From NCBI GenBank assembly GCA_041497995.1, contig JBGQHM010000106.1:1-17359 (forward strand): a DNA stretch of 17,359 nt. Direction: 5' to 3'. Source of the DNA: DATKMS01 sp041497995. Lineage in GTDB: Bacteria > Desulfobacterota > Binatia > HRBIN30. Shown one piece after another: positions 6,901 through 14,480 of the stretch; within the stretch, counting starts at the first letter, position 1, and the number at the start of each line of letters is the position of its first letter. The position numbers and the translations under genes were made by a program. The notes beneath the pieces are model-generated. The model did no database searches and was not told the DNA's origin. It was given only the letters and a program-made list of their open reading frames with translations.

Positions 6901-8076
6901 TCATCCCAGCCGCGGCTTCATCCGCCAGCTGATTCCAGCCAGGATGACGCCGAACAGAATGACTAGCGCCAGCATCGGCCCCGCCACGTCGGTGAGGCCG
7001 CCGCCGCGCTCGACGATGCGACGCAACGCGATCTGATACCAACGCAGCGGGAACAGCGCCCCCACCTCGCGCACCCCGTGCGGCATGAGCTGGTAGGGAA
7101 ACATCGACCCCGACAGCACGAACGACGGCAGGATGAAGAACACGGTGATGAACACCGCCTGCGCCGAGGTATGTGCCAAGGTGGACACGAACACGCCGAT
7201 CCCCAGCGACGCCAGGACAAACGGCAACGTCACCAGCAGCAACGCCAGCCAACTGCCCTGCGGCCACATGCCGAAGAAGAGCCCTGCGGCGAGTATCGAG
7301 AAGAAGAACACCGCGTAGCTCAGCCCGACGAACGGCACCAGCTTCCCGATCACGATCTCCAACGGCGTCGTCGGCAACGCCAGCATTTGCTCGTAGGTAC
7401 CGCTCTCGCGCTCCGCGACCAATCCACCGCTGGTGGCCGACAGGCAGAGATTGGTCAACAACATTCCCGCCAGTGCCGCGAGAAAGAACCTGCGGTCCAG
7501 CAACGTCGGGTTGAACCAGAAGCGTTGCCGCAGATCGATGGGTACAGGCGAGACGGCCGCCGCGCCCGGCACATGCGCCGCAACCACCGTCGGTCGCGTC
7601 GGGAACGTACTCGCCACCTGCCCGATGTAGGCCGCAACCCGCGCCGCCGACAGCGGGTCGCTGCCGTCGACCAACAGCTGGACGCGTGGCTGGCCGCGCT
7701 CGATGTCGCGGCGGAAGTTCTTCGGAATGACCAGGAACACCAATGCGCTCCCGTCTTGCAGCAGCCGGCGTCCTGCATCGTAACTCCACACCGCGCGCGG
7801 CCGCAGGAAATAGCCGGTGGTCTGCACCTCCTGAATGAAACGACGCGACACCGCGCTCTGATTCCGATCAAGCACGATCCACTTGACGTTGGCGGGCTTG
7901 TTGGACAGCGCCAGCCCGAACAGCAACAGCATCATCACCGGCTGCGCAAAGACCGTCGCCAACAACGCCTTGTCGTGCCGAATCACGCTGGCTTCTTTGT
8001 AGGCGACGGCGGCGACGTTCGACCAGAAGCTGTGGCGCGCGGCTGGTGACTCGTGACTCGTAGTTCGGTCGGCCAT
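6901..8076 (-). CDS. ybhR: ABC-2 type exporter permease, YbhR-like
   Basis: A 391-residue inner-membrane permease, last gene of the exporter operon. The topology fits the ABC-2 family: one membrane helix near residues 38-57, a large periplasmic domain (about 60-210, with LDRNQSAVSRRFIQ and WFNPTLLDRRFF), then about five helices. Between helices lies the cytoplasmic ABC-2 signature ERESGTYEQMLALP followed by IVIGKLVPF. It should pair with the neighbouring YbhS-like permease and the two ATPases to export a small molecule. In E. coli the YbhFSR system is linked to drug and cation efflux; the substrate here is unknown. It starts 13 bp after the previous stop with a weak ribosome binding site. The first 16 codons overlap a heptamer repeat, giving an N-terminal extension I would not expect in the family. 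The symbol follows operon order and is tentative. Confidence 0.85.
   Translation of the reverse strand: MADRTTSHESPAARHSFWSNVAAVAYKEASVIRHDKALLATVFAQPVMMLLLFGLALSNKPANVKWIVLDRNQSAVSRRFIQEVQTTGYFLRPRAVWSYDAGRRLLQDGSALVFLVIPKNFRRDIERGQPRVQLLVDGSDPLSAARVAAYIGQVASTFPTRPTVVAAHVPGAAAVSPVPIDLRQRFWFNPTLLDRRFFLAALAGMLLTNLCLSATSGGLVAERESGTYEQMLALPTTPLEIVIGKLVPFVGLSYAVFFFSILAAGLFFGMWPQGSWLALLLVTLPFVLASLGIGVFVSTLAHTSAQAVFITVFFILPSFVLSGSMFPYQLMPHGVREVGALFPLRWYQIALRRIVERGGGLTDVAGPMLALVILFGVILAGISWRMKPRLG
8046..8066. repeat. tandem heptamer GTGACTC within the 5' end of a permease gene
   Basis: Two perfect GTGACTC units (8046-8052, 8053-8059) and one degenerate unit (GTAGTTC, 8060-8066) lie inside the first codons of the YbhR-like gene. 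The unit length and GTGA..C pattern recall the GTGAAGC phase of the heptamers at 1395-1478. Confidence 0.6.
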
Positions 8077-8089
8077 AGTTCCAGCTCGC

Positions 8090-9259
8090 CTACTGACGCG
8101 CCTCGATGGTGCGCAGTGCGTACGCCATGAGGATCACGGCAAAGAGCGCCAGCAGCGCCATCTCCGGCAGCAGCGACAGTGGGCCCTCGCCGCGGATGTA
8201 GATGGCGCGACTGATGCGGATGTAGTGCGTCGCCGGAAAGACCTCCGCGAGCCATTGCACGACTGTCGGCATGCTGCGGATCGGGAAAGCGAAGCCACTG
8301 AGCTGCACCAACGGGATGCTGAACAACACGCTCTTCTGCACCGCCTCCGCCGTCGTCGCTGAGGTCGCAGAGATGATGAGGCCGAGCGCCAGTGACACGA
8401 AGACGTAGAAGGAAGAGACGATGACGAAGAAGACCGCGCTGCCCACCGGCCAGACACGCAGCAGGAATCCGGCGATCAGCACCATCAGCACCACGTCGAA
8501 GGCAAACACCGCGCCCAGCGGTAGGAGCTTCCCGAGCAGGATCTCCACCGACGTAGCGGGTGTCACCTGCAGCTGCTCGAAGGTCCCGGTGAGCTTCTCG
8601 GTCACAATCGAGACGGCGGTGATCAACACCGTGAGGAATGACAGCACGAACCCGAACGTGCCGGCCACCATGAAGGGCGTCCCGTCGAGCTTTGGATTGA
8701 ACACCGAACGCGTGACCACTTCGACGCCCGGCGCCCGCGGCGCCGCTCCAGGCGGCAACAGAGCCGCCGGCCGCGCGCCCGCCCGTTGCGGGGTCTCGTC
8801 AGCCAGCAGGGTGGCAACGCTGGCGGTGATCAGGCCGCGCAGAAACCCTTCCGCATTCCCAGCCAGGACTGCTTCGCCGCCGTCGTAGATGAGTTGAATC
8901 TGCGGCAGCTCACGGCCGCTCGCCGCGGCGCGCAGGTCGCGATCGAAGTCGGGCGGGATGATGATGGCGGCGCTGATCGCCCCCGACACGAGTGCGCCTT
9001 CGAGCCCGCCGCGGGTCGCGTAGGCACGGGCATCAAACGTGCCCTTCGCCGTGAGCTCCGCCACTAGCCTGCGGCTTGCGCTCGTCCCGTTGTTATCGAG
9101 CACGCCCAGCGCCAGGCCTTTGACTTCGGTCGACAGCACGTAGCCGAAGAGCAAGAGCGCGACGAGCGGCACCGTGACCAGAATCGTGACCGTGAACGGG
9201 TCGCGGAACGTCGCGAGGGCTTCGCGACGCATGAGCGTACGCAAGCGCCGCCAGTTCAT
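8090..9259 (-). CDS. ybhS: ABC-2 type exporter permease, YbhS-like
   Basis: A 389-residue inner-membrane permease of the ABC-2 family. It has a cytoplasmic Arg-rich start, a membrane helix near 24-43 (VTILVTVPLVALLLFGYVL), a large periplasmic domain (about 45-225) and then about five helices. The cytoplasmic loop carries the family signature EKLTGTFEQLQVTP followed by ILLGKLLPL. The periplasmic domain includes a Pro/Ala-rich insert around residues 160-180 (ARPAALLPPGAAPRAPG), likely a flexible loop. It should form the membrane channel with the YbhR-like partner. Its ATG overlaps the stop of the upstream ATPase as ATGA, with no separate Shine-Dalgarno, so translation is probably coupled. E. 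coli ybhS occupies the same place in ybhGFSR. Confidence 0.87.
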   Translation of the reverse strand: MNWRRLRTLMRREALATFRDPFTVTILVTVPLVALLLFGYVLSTEVKGLALGVLDNNGTSASRRLVAELTAKGTFDARAYATRGGLEGALVSGAISAAIIIPPDFDRDLRAAASGRELPQIQLIYDGGEAVLAGNAEGFLRGLITASVATLLADETPQRAGARPAALLPPGAAPRAPGVEVVTRSVFNPKLDGTPFMVAGTFGFVLSFLTVLITAVSIVTEKLTGTFEQLQVTPATSVEILLGKLLPLGAVFAFDVVLMVLIAGFLLRVWPVGSAVFFVIVSSFYVFVSLALGLIISATSATTAEAVQKSVLFSIPLVQLSGFAFPIRSMPTVVQWLAEVFPATHYIRISRAIYIRGEGPLSLLPEMALLALFAVILMAYALRTIEARQ

Positions 9260-10191
9260 GTTGCCGCCGCCGACTCGGCAAGCACGTGCCGGAAGATGTC
9301 GGTCATCTGCGCCTGCTCGATATGGACGCGCGCCCGTGGGTGCGCCTCGACGAAACGGTCCAGCATGGCCAAGACCTGCGGGTCCAGTGCCGGGACCGAC
9401 ACCCGCAACCCTTCGCCCGTTTGGTCAACGGCACCACCGGCACCGCCGAACAATGCCGCCGCACCCGCCCGCTCATCGGCGGCCACGTCGACATCGATGC
9501 GGTAGCCATAGGAATAGCGTTGCCGTAGCGCCTCCGGTTCCGCATTGGCGACCAGTCGGCCGGCGTCGATGAAACACACCCAGTCGCAGTAGTCGACCTC
9601 TTCGAGAAAATGCGTCGTTACGAAGACGGTGACGCCGGCCTGCGCCTCGTCTTGGATCAACTCCCAGAAGAGGCCGCGGTTGTGGACGTCGACGCCAGCC
9701 GTCGGCTCGTCGAGGAACACGACGCGCGGCTGGTGCAGGATGCTCAACGCCAGACCGGCACGTTGCCGAATCCCTGCCGGCAGGTCTTCGGTCTTTTCAC
9801 TCTCAGCGTCGCCGAGCGAGAAACGCTCGCGCAGTGCACCCCAGCTGCGCTCCAGCTCGGCGTCCGACAGGCCATAGAGGCCGGCGTAGAACTCGACGTT
9901 CTCGCGCAACGACAGGCCACGGTACAGGCTCACCTTCTGGCCCATGTAGCCGATGTGGTCGCGCACTTTGCGCGGCCGCTGGATGACGTCGATGCCATCC
10001 ACCTCGATGCTCCCAGCGGTCGGGCGCAGCAGCCCGATCAGCATGCGAATGGTCGTGCTCTTGCCGGAGCCGTTGGCGCCGAGGAACGCGAAGATCGACC
10101 CCGGCGCCACCTCGATGCTGAGGTTGTCCACGGCGGTGAAGTCGCCGAAGCGCTTCGTCAGTCCTTGGGCGCGGATGATCGGGGGACTCAT
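9256..10191 (-). CDS. ybhF: ABC transporter ATPase, equivalent to C-terminal half of YbhF
   Basis: A 311-residue nucleotide-binding protein powering the adjacent permeases. Motifs: Walker A GANGSGKS (38-45), Q-loop GYMGQK (81-86), Walker B VVFLDEP (157-163), D-loop AGVD and switch histidine in TTHFLEE (His194). The signature that should read LSGGQ is LPAGI (137-141), as in the C-terminal domain of YbhF. It therefore keeps its own catalytic residues but would offer a poor signature to its partner. A C-terminal extension (about 220-311) is typical of drug-export ATPases. It starts in an ATGA overlap with the preceding ATPase gene and ends in an ATGA overlap with the YbhS-like permease. In E. 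coli both halves are one polypeptide; here they are separate. Confidence 0.92.
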   Translation of the reverse strand: MSPPIIRAQGLTKRFGDFTAVDNLSIEVAPGSIFAFLGANGSGKSTTIRMLIGLLRPTAGSIEVDGIDVIQRPRKVRDHIGYMGQKVSLYRGLSLRENVEFYAGLYGLSDAELERSWGALRERFSLGDAESEKTEDLPAGIRQRAGLALSILHQPRVVFLDEPTAGVDVHNRGLFWELIQDEAQAGVTVFVTTHFLEEVDYCDWVCFIDAGRLVANAEPEALRQRYSYGYRIDVDVAADERAGAAALFGGAGGAVDQTGEGLRVSVPALDPQVLAMLDRFVEAHPRARVHIEQAQMTDIFRHVLAESAAAT

Positions 10192-11117
10192 GTGGTCGCA
10201 CCCCGCGCCAGCGCCAGCAGCGTCGACTCCATGTCGAGCGCCGCCGCTTCGGCGAAGCGCACGCCCGCATCGGGCAGGCGTTGCAGGTCACGCACCACTT
10301 GCGGCGCCCCGGGGGTCGCCGTACGCCGCACCTCGACCCGCGCAAAGCGTCCGGTGGCCCGGGCGCCGTCGACGTAGGGCAGCGTGCGCGCCGCACGCGC
10401 GATCGCACGCGGGTCGTCGCCCCACGCGCGGTAGAGGTCCAACGCCACCCGCGCGCGCAGCTCGGCCGGCGTGCCGATGGCGACCACGCGACCGCCATCG
10501 AGGTACACGAGTCGATCGCACGCTCCGGCCTCGTCGAGATAGCTCGTACTCATCACGATCAACGCGCGGCCGCGCTCACGCTCCAGCATCGCCCAGATCT
10601 CGCCGCGCGCCATCACGTCAACGCCGGCCGTGGGCTCGTCCAGGAGGAGCAGCGCCGGCTGTAACAGCAGGGCGTTGGCGATCGCCAGCTTCTGCTTCAT
10701 GCCGCCGGACAGCGCACCGGCGGGGCGGTCGACGAACGGCGCCAGGCCGGTCCGCTGCAGCAGCTCGTTGGCGCGCTGCGTGAGCTCGGCGGCGCCGAGG
10801 CGCTGCAGCCGCGCCGTGAAGCGCAGGTTCTCCATCACCGACAGGTCGCGGTGCAAGCTGAAGCTCTGCGGCACGTAGCCGATCTGCGCCTTGAGCTCGG
10901 TCACTGCGCCGCGCAGATCGTAGCCGAGCACCGTGGCCTCCGTTGCGTCGATCTCCAGCAGGCCCGCGAGGGTGCGAATGAGCGTGGTCTTGCCAGCGCC
11001 ATCGGGGCCGACGACGCCGACAATCTGCTGGCCGTCGAGCGTCAGGTCGATGCCCGCCAACGCCGCGTGCTGACCGAAGCGCTTGTGCAGACCGCGTAGC
11101 TCGATGAGTGGTTGCAT
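10188..11117 (-). CDS. ybhF: ABC transporter ATPase, equivalent to N-terminal half of YbhF
   Basis: A 309-residue nucleotide-binding protein matching the N-terminal domain of YbhF. Motifs: Walker A GPDGAGKT (37-44), Q-loop YVPQSFSLHRDLSVMEN near 81-97, an intact signature LSGGM (136-140) and Walker B LLLLDEP (156-162). The switch region reads STSYLDEA, so Ser192 stands where the histidine should be. The same change is typical of YbhF N-domains. The protein likely pairs with the following ATPase to form an asymmetric dimer on the YbhS/YbhR-like permeases. The ribosome binding site GGAG overlaps the TGA stop of the membrane fusion gene, with ATG at 11117 a few bases on, so the genes are tightly coupled. 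Confidence 0.92.
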   Translation of the reverse strand: MQPLIELRGLHKRFGQHAALAGIDLTLDGQQIVGVVGPDGAGKTTLIRTLAGLLEIDATEATVLGYDLRGAVTELKAQIGYVPQSFSLHRDLSVMENLRFTARLQRLGAAELTQRANELLQRTGLAPFVDRPAGALSGGMKQKLAIANALLLQPALLLLDEPTAGVDVMARGEIWAMLERERGRALIVMSTSYLDEAGACDRLVYLDGGRVVAIGTPAELRARVALDLYRAWGDDPRAIARAARTLPYVDGARATGRFARVEVRRTATPGAPQVVRDLQRLPDAGVRFAEAAALDMESTLLALARGATT

Positions 11118-11123
11118 CGCTCC

Positions 11124-12146
11124 TCAGCTGCGCGTCGCATCCCCATCGAGGTACACATTCCCTTCGGTACCAGGTTGGAAGCGCTCGACGTCCTTCAGGA
11201 TGCGCACCTTGGCACGGTACACCTGTCCCATGCGGTCGCTGCGCGTCTCGATTTTCTCGGGCGTGAAATTGGCTTTGTCGGCGATGAAGCTCACTTCGCC
11301 GGGCACGCGGTTGCCGGGCTGACTGTCGAGCTCGATCTCAACGCGTTGGCCAACACGAAAGCGCGCGACATCGGTGACCGGGACGTAGATCTGCACGTAC
11401 TTGTCGGCGGGATCGAGGACGGAGACGATGGCCGTTCCCGGCTGCGCGAGCTCGCCGGGCCAGATGAACTGGGTCTGCACGACCGTGGCGACGCCGGGTG
11501 AACGAATGATGTACTTCGATTCCGTGACCTGCAGCTCGGCGAGCTGTGCTTCGGTCAGGTCGTGGCGCTGCCGTAACGAGTCGAGCTCGTGGCGCGCCAC
11601 GGCAATGCTGCGTTCCTCGGCTTCCGTCCGCGCCAGCACTTCGCGCGCGCGCTCCAAAGCGCTGTGCGCCTGGTCGCGCCGCGCACGGTTGTCGTCGAGG
11701 AGCTGCGCCGTGCTGGCGCCGGTTTTGACCAGCCCTTGTTCGCGCACGAAGGTGCGTTCCGCCAGGTCGGCGGCCGACTCCGCCTGGTGCAGATCGGCCT
11801 GCCGCGCGCTGACGTCGCGCTGCCACGTACTCTCGGCCAGTGCGATGCGCTCGGTCTGCGTGCGCATGTCGGCATCGAGGACGGCGAGCTCTTCCTGCTT
11901 CGACTTGATGCGCGCTTGAATGTCCCGATCGTCGAGGACGGCGATGATTTCTTCGGCGGGGATCGTGCCACCTTCGGCGAACTTCAGCTGTAAGACGCGG
12001 CCGGTGACTTCGCTGCGGATGACGCGCTCCTCCCCTTCGACAAAGCCAGTGTAGTAGAGCGGCGCGTTCCTGTGGCGCAGATACCACACACCGCCACCGA
12101 CGGCGGCGGCCACGATGATGAGGGGGATGATCAGCTTGCGTTGCAT
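11124..12146 (-). CDS. ybhG: HlyD-family membrane fusion protein, YbhG-like
   Basis: A 340-residue periplasmic adaptor that would bridge the inner-membrane ABC transporter and the outer-membrane factor. In order: an N-terminal membrane anchor (4-22), a first half of the lipoyl/barrel-sandwich domain (RSEVTGRVLQLKFAEGG, 44-60), a long coiled-coil hairpin (about 77-207), the second lipoyl half (IIRSPGVATVVQ, 213-224) and a beta-barrel domain with the YbhG-type stretch ANFTPEKIETRSDR (292-305). Length is close to E. coli YbhG. I choose ATG 12146 rather than an upstream ATG at 12212, because it gives a normal anchor and has an AGAGG site overlapping the stop of the preceding gene. The stop lies six bases from the first ATPase start. 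Confidence 0.93.
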   Translation of the reverse strand: MQRKLIIPLIIVAAAVGGGVWYLRHRNAPLYYTGFVEGEERVIRSEVTGRVLQLKFAEGGTIPAEEIIAVLDDRDIQARIKSKQEELAVLDADMRTQTERIALAESTWQRDVSARQADLHQAESAADLAERTFVREQGLVKTGASTAQLLDDNRARRDQAHSALERAREVLARTEAEERSIAVARHELDSLRQRHDLTEAQLAELQVTESKYIIRSPGVATVVQTQFIWPGELAQPGTAIVSVLDPADKYVQIYVPVTDVARFRVGQRVEIELDSQPGNRVPGEVSFIADKANFTPEKIETRSDRMGQVYRAKVRILKDVERFQPGTEGNVYLDGDATRS

Positions 12147-12150
12147 GGTG

Positions 12151-13665
12151 TTACCTCTGGCTGACGGCGCCGTCGTCGAGCGATAGGCCGATGAGTTGCT
12201 GCAGCTCGGCACGACGCGTGTGGGCTTGATACAGCGCGGTCGCGAGAATGGCGCGCTGCTGTGACAGCAGCGCTTCGGCGATCAACACGTCGTCACTCTG
12301 CGCGCGGCCGTTGTCGAACTGCTGCTGGCGGATGCGCAGGTTCTCCTCTGCTTGCCCGACGGCGGCTTCGGCAGACACGAGTGCGGACAAGCGCTCCTGT
12401 GCCGCGCTCTGCGCCGACCGCACCGCCGCTTCGATCTCGCGAAGCTCGGCTTCGACGGTGACGCGGTTCTTGTCGGCGGCAACGCGCGCTTCCGTGATCT
12501 GCGCCTCGCGACGCGTGTCTGTGCCGAGATCCCACGTAAACCCGGTGAACCCTGACTCGATCCGTTGTGGGAGCAAGAGGTCAGATGTCGAGTAGTCGAT
12601 CGCACCACCCGCGGCGAATCGCGGGAAGCGGCTGCTCTCAAGCGCCCGCACGTTCTCGTCGAGGCGCTGCTGCTCTTCCAGCAGCCCGTGGAGGACGGGG
12701 TTGTGCTGGTAGGCGAGCTGCAAAGCTGCCGACGCCGCCGGTACGTCAGGGCGCTGCCGTACGTCGACCAGCTCGGTCGGTGCGTTGACGTCCACCCCAA
12801 TCGCCTGGTTGAGGGCCCAGCGCGCCTGATCGATCATCAGGTCACGTTGCACGAGCTGCTGCTGAGCGTTCTGCAGCGCCACCTGCACCACCAGCACATC
12901 GTTCTTCGTCGCCCGCCCGTTGCGGAAGCGGCTGTCGGCAACGGTCAACTGCTGGCGATCGAGGGCGATGGTCTCCAGCGTCACCTCGCGCAAGCGCTGC
13001 GCCTCGAGCAGGTCGTAGTAGGCATGCACCACGCGGAGCTGTTGATCCAGCGTCGTCGCCCACAACCGTGCCTGCTCACCGCGGTAGCCCGCTTGGGCGG
13101 CAGACAGGAGGTGACGGATCTCGCCTGAGAAGTCGAGCGGCAACGTGAGCGTACCGTTCACCGTGCCGGCGTCGGAGTCGCGGATCTTCACAACGGGCTG
13201 GAGCGTCCCGGGCGGCAAGAGACCTGCGGGCAAGGTGACGTTCGCCGTCTGCGGGTCGCTGTACCAGCTATAACGTGCCGTCGCGAGCGTGCTGGGGAGG
13301 AAGCGCCCGCGCGTATCGAGGAAGCGCGCGCGTGCCGCGTCGACCTGCTTCCCCGCTTCGACAATCCGACGGTTGCCGGTGGTCGCCATGGCAAGCGCGG
13401 CGTGCAGATCGAGCGGCCCCGTCTGCGTCGCGGGCGACGCGGGGTGCCCGGTCGGCTCTGCCTGTGGCGCCTGGCCGAACACTACCCCAGCGGCGGTGGC
13501 GCGTTCTGCCAGCTCCCGGTCTCGTTGCGCTGGCGTCCAGCCGCCATCGCCCTCGGGGCGCGTGAGCCTGGCGACCGTGCCGCAGCCCATGACGACCGAC
13601 AGCGCCAGCGGCAGTGTCCAGCGCACCGCGGCGCGGCGTGCCCGCGCTCGGCGCTCAGCGTCCAT
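12151..13665 (-). CDS. outer-membrane efflux factor (TolC/NodT family lipoprotein)
   Basis: A 504-residue outer-membrane factor. It begins with an Arg-rich n-region, a hydrophobic segment (17-27) and a probable lipobox VMGC (Cys28), as in NodT-type lipoproteins. The mature part shows the two tandem OEP repeats of long helices rich in Ala/Gln/Glu/Arg (VVHAYYDLLEAQRL and LNQAIG in the first; EAQITEARVAADKNRV and AEENLRIRQQQFDNGRAQ in the second). Three subunits would form the channel-tunnel contacting the YbhG-like adaptor. ATG 13665 is chosen over 13707 because of GAGG eight bases upstream and a normal signal. The start overlaps the end of the TetR-like gene by 11 bp. E. coli ybhGFSR has no outer-membrane factor of its own, so this operon is more complete. 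Confidence 0.9.
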   Translation of the reverse strand: MDAERRARARRAAVRWTLPLALSVVMGCGTVARLTRPEGDGGWTPAQRDRELAERATAAGVVFGQAPQAEPTGHPASPATQTGPLDLHAALAMATTGNRRIVEAGKQVDAARARFLDTRGRFLPSTLATARYSWYSDPQTANVTLPAGLLPPGTLQPVVKIRDSDAGTVNGTLTLPLDFSGEIRHLLSAAQAGYRGEQARLWATTLDQQLRVVHAYYDLLEAQRLREVTLETIALDRQQLTVADSRFRNGRATKNDVLVVQVALQNAQQQLVQRDLMIDQARWALNQAIGVDVNAPTELVDVRQRPDVPAASAALQLAYQHNPVLHGLLEEQQRLDENVRALESSRFPRFAAGGAIDYSTSDLLLPQRIESGFTGFTWDLGTDTRREAQITEARVAADKNRVTVEAELREIEAAVRSAQSAAQERLSALVSAEAAVGQAEENLRIRQQQFDNGRAQSDDVLIAEALLSQQRAILATALYQAHTRRAELQQLIGLSLDDGAVSQR

Positions 13666-14335
13666 GCGATCGCCTCGTCTTCTGCCCCGCCAGCCGTTCG
13701 AGCCCACCCAGTGAGAACTCGGTGATCTGGTCGGCGAGTTGCCGCGACAGACCGCGCGGGTACTCGCGGAGGCCCCACATCTTGAGTGTCGCCGGCATGG
13801 TGAAGCGGTAAAACAGCACCTGCGCGATGATACTACAGGCGCAGCGCTCGACCTCGCGGCGCGCCAGGCCGGGTGCCAAGCGCACGACGAGCGCCTCGAC
13901 CTCCTGCTTCATCGGCCGGATGAACTCGTCGACGATCACCGGTAACGCCTCGCTCGGATCGGTCATCTCGCGTTGCATCAGCGTCGCATGCAACCCCGGC
14001 GGCGGCCCGATGAGCATGTCGAGCATGGCTTGTGCCCGCGCGCGCAGCAGCTCGACCACTTCGCTGCGCGGCAGGCGGCGCAGCTCGCGCGCCGGCTTGA
14101 CCGCCCCGCGCCGTTCGAGCAGCGCGCGCGTCTCAGCGAACTGCGCCCGCAGCACCTCCAGATACAGCGTCTTCTTGGACCCGTAGTGGTAGTTGCCGGC
14201 GGCGAGGTTGACGCCGGCGCGGGCGGCGATGTCACGTGCTTTCGTGCCATGGAAGCCGCGCTCCGCGAACAGCTGGCTCGCCGCGGCGATCAGCCGCTCT
14301 CGAGTATCGGGTGCTGCCTTTGTCGTCACGAACAT
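13655..14335 (-). CDS. cecR: TetR-family repressor, CecR-like
   Basis: A 226-residue regulator, first gene of the exporter operon. The N-terminal DNA-binding domain has TRERLIAAASQLFAERGF (11-28) and a helix-turn-helix KARDIAARAGVNLAAGNYHY (32-51), followed by GSKKTLYLEVL. The C-terminal ligand-binding part (about 70-215) resembles the CecR/DUF1956 type, and the length is close to E. coli CecR, which controls ybhGFSR. It likely represses its own operon and is released by an exported compound or a mimic. The ATG at 14335 has no Shine-Dalgarno and lies inside a palindrome, so it may be read from a leaderless transcript. An in-frame GTG at 14329 is also possible. The gene's end overlaps the outer-membrane factor start. 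Confidence 0.88.
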   Translation of the reverse strand: MFVTTKAAPDTRERLIAAASQLFAERGFHGTKARDIAARAGVNLAAGNYHYGSKKTLYLEVLRAQFAETRALLERRGAVKPARELRRLPRSEVVELLRARAQAMLDMLIGPPPGLHATLMQREMTDPSEALPVIVDEFIRPMKQEVEALVVRLAPGLARREVERCACSIIAQVLFYRFTMPATLKMWGLREYPRGLSRQLADQITEFSLGGLERLAGQKTRRSHGR

Positions 14336-14365
14336 ATGTTTGAAACAAATGTTTGACTGAGTCAA
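14331..14365. promoter_or_regulatory. putative TetR/CecR operator: tandem palindromes over the regulator's start
   Basis: Two copies of a 13-base direct repeat AACAWATGTTTGA (14331-14343 and 14344-14356, one mismatch) each contain the inverted repeat AACA-NN-TGTT. They are followed by a further perfect palindrome TTGACTGAGTCAA (14353-14365). The first box covers the start codon at 14333-14335. On the minus strand TTGACT (14365-14360) resembles a -35 box, so a repressor bound here would block the operon promoter. The stretch is strikingly A/T rich against its surroundings. Confidence 0.65.
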
Positions 14366-14386
14366 TACTGCAGGTCCCGACGCGAC

Positions 14387-14404
14387 GGGTGGGCACCCCC
14401 ACCC
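14387..14404. other. small GC hairpin in the divergent regulator/yjbQ gap
   Basis: GGGTGGG (14387-14393) and CCCACCC (14398-14404) form a 7-bp inverted repeat around a 4-base loop, between the putative operator and the yjbQ ribosome binding site. It may be a terminator-like or leader structure; no function is evident. The rest of the 145-bp gap holds no gene that I can see. Confidence 0.4.
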
Positions 14405-14480
14405 TTCAGCCCATTCGTCGTGGAGTCGGGGGCGCTCCTGTAGTAATAGAGGCTGCACCACAAGGAGTGGGAGACGAACG

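Noticed and set aside
7078..8049. A 323-codon open frame on the plus strand opposite the YbhR-like permease
   Set aside because: Its composition is Arg/His/Gln-rich with no domain, while the minus strand encodes a complete ABC-2 permease.
10188..10191. Possible sequencing frameshift splitting one YbhF gene
   Set aside because: The junction is a clean ATGA stop/start overlap like the next junction at 9256-9259, and each ORF has a complete N-terminal domain start, so a true split is more likely. It is kept as a check under findings.
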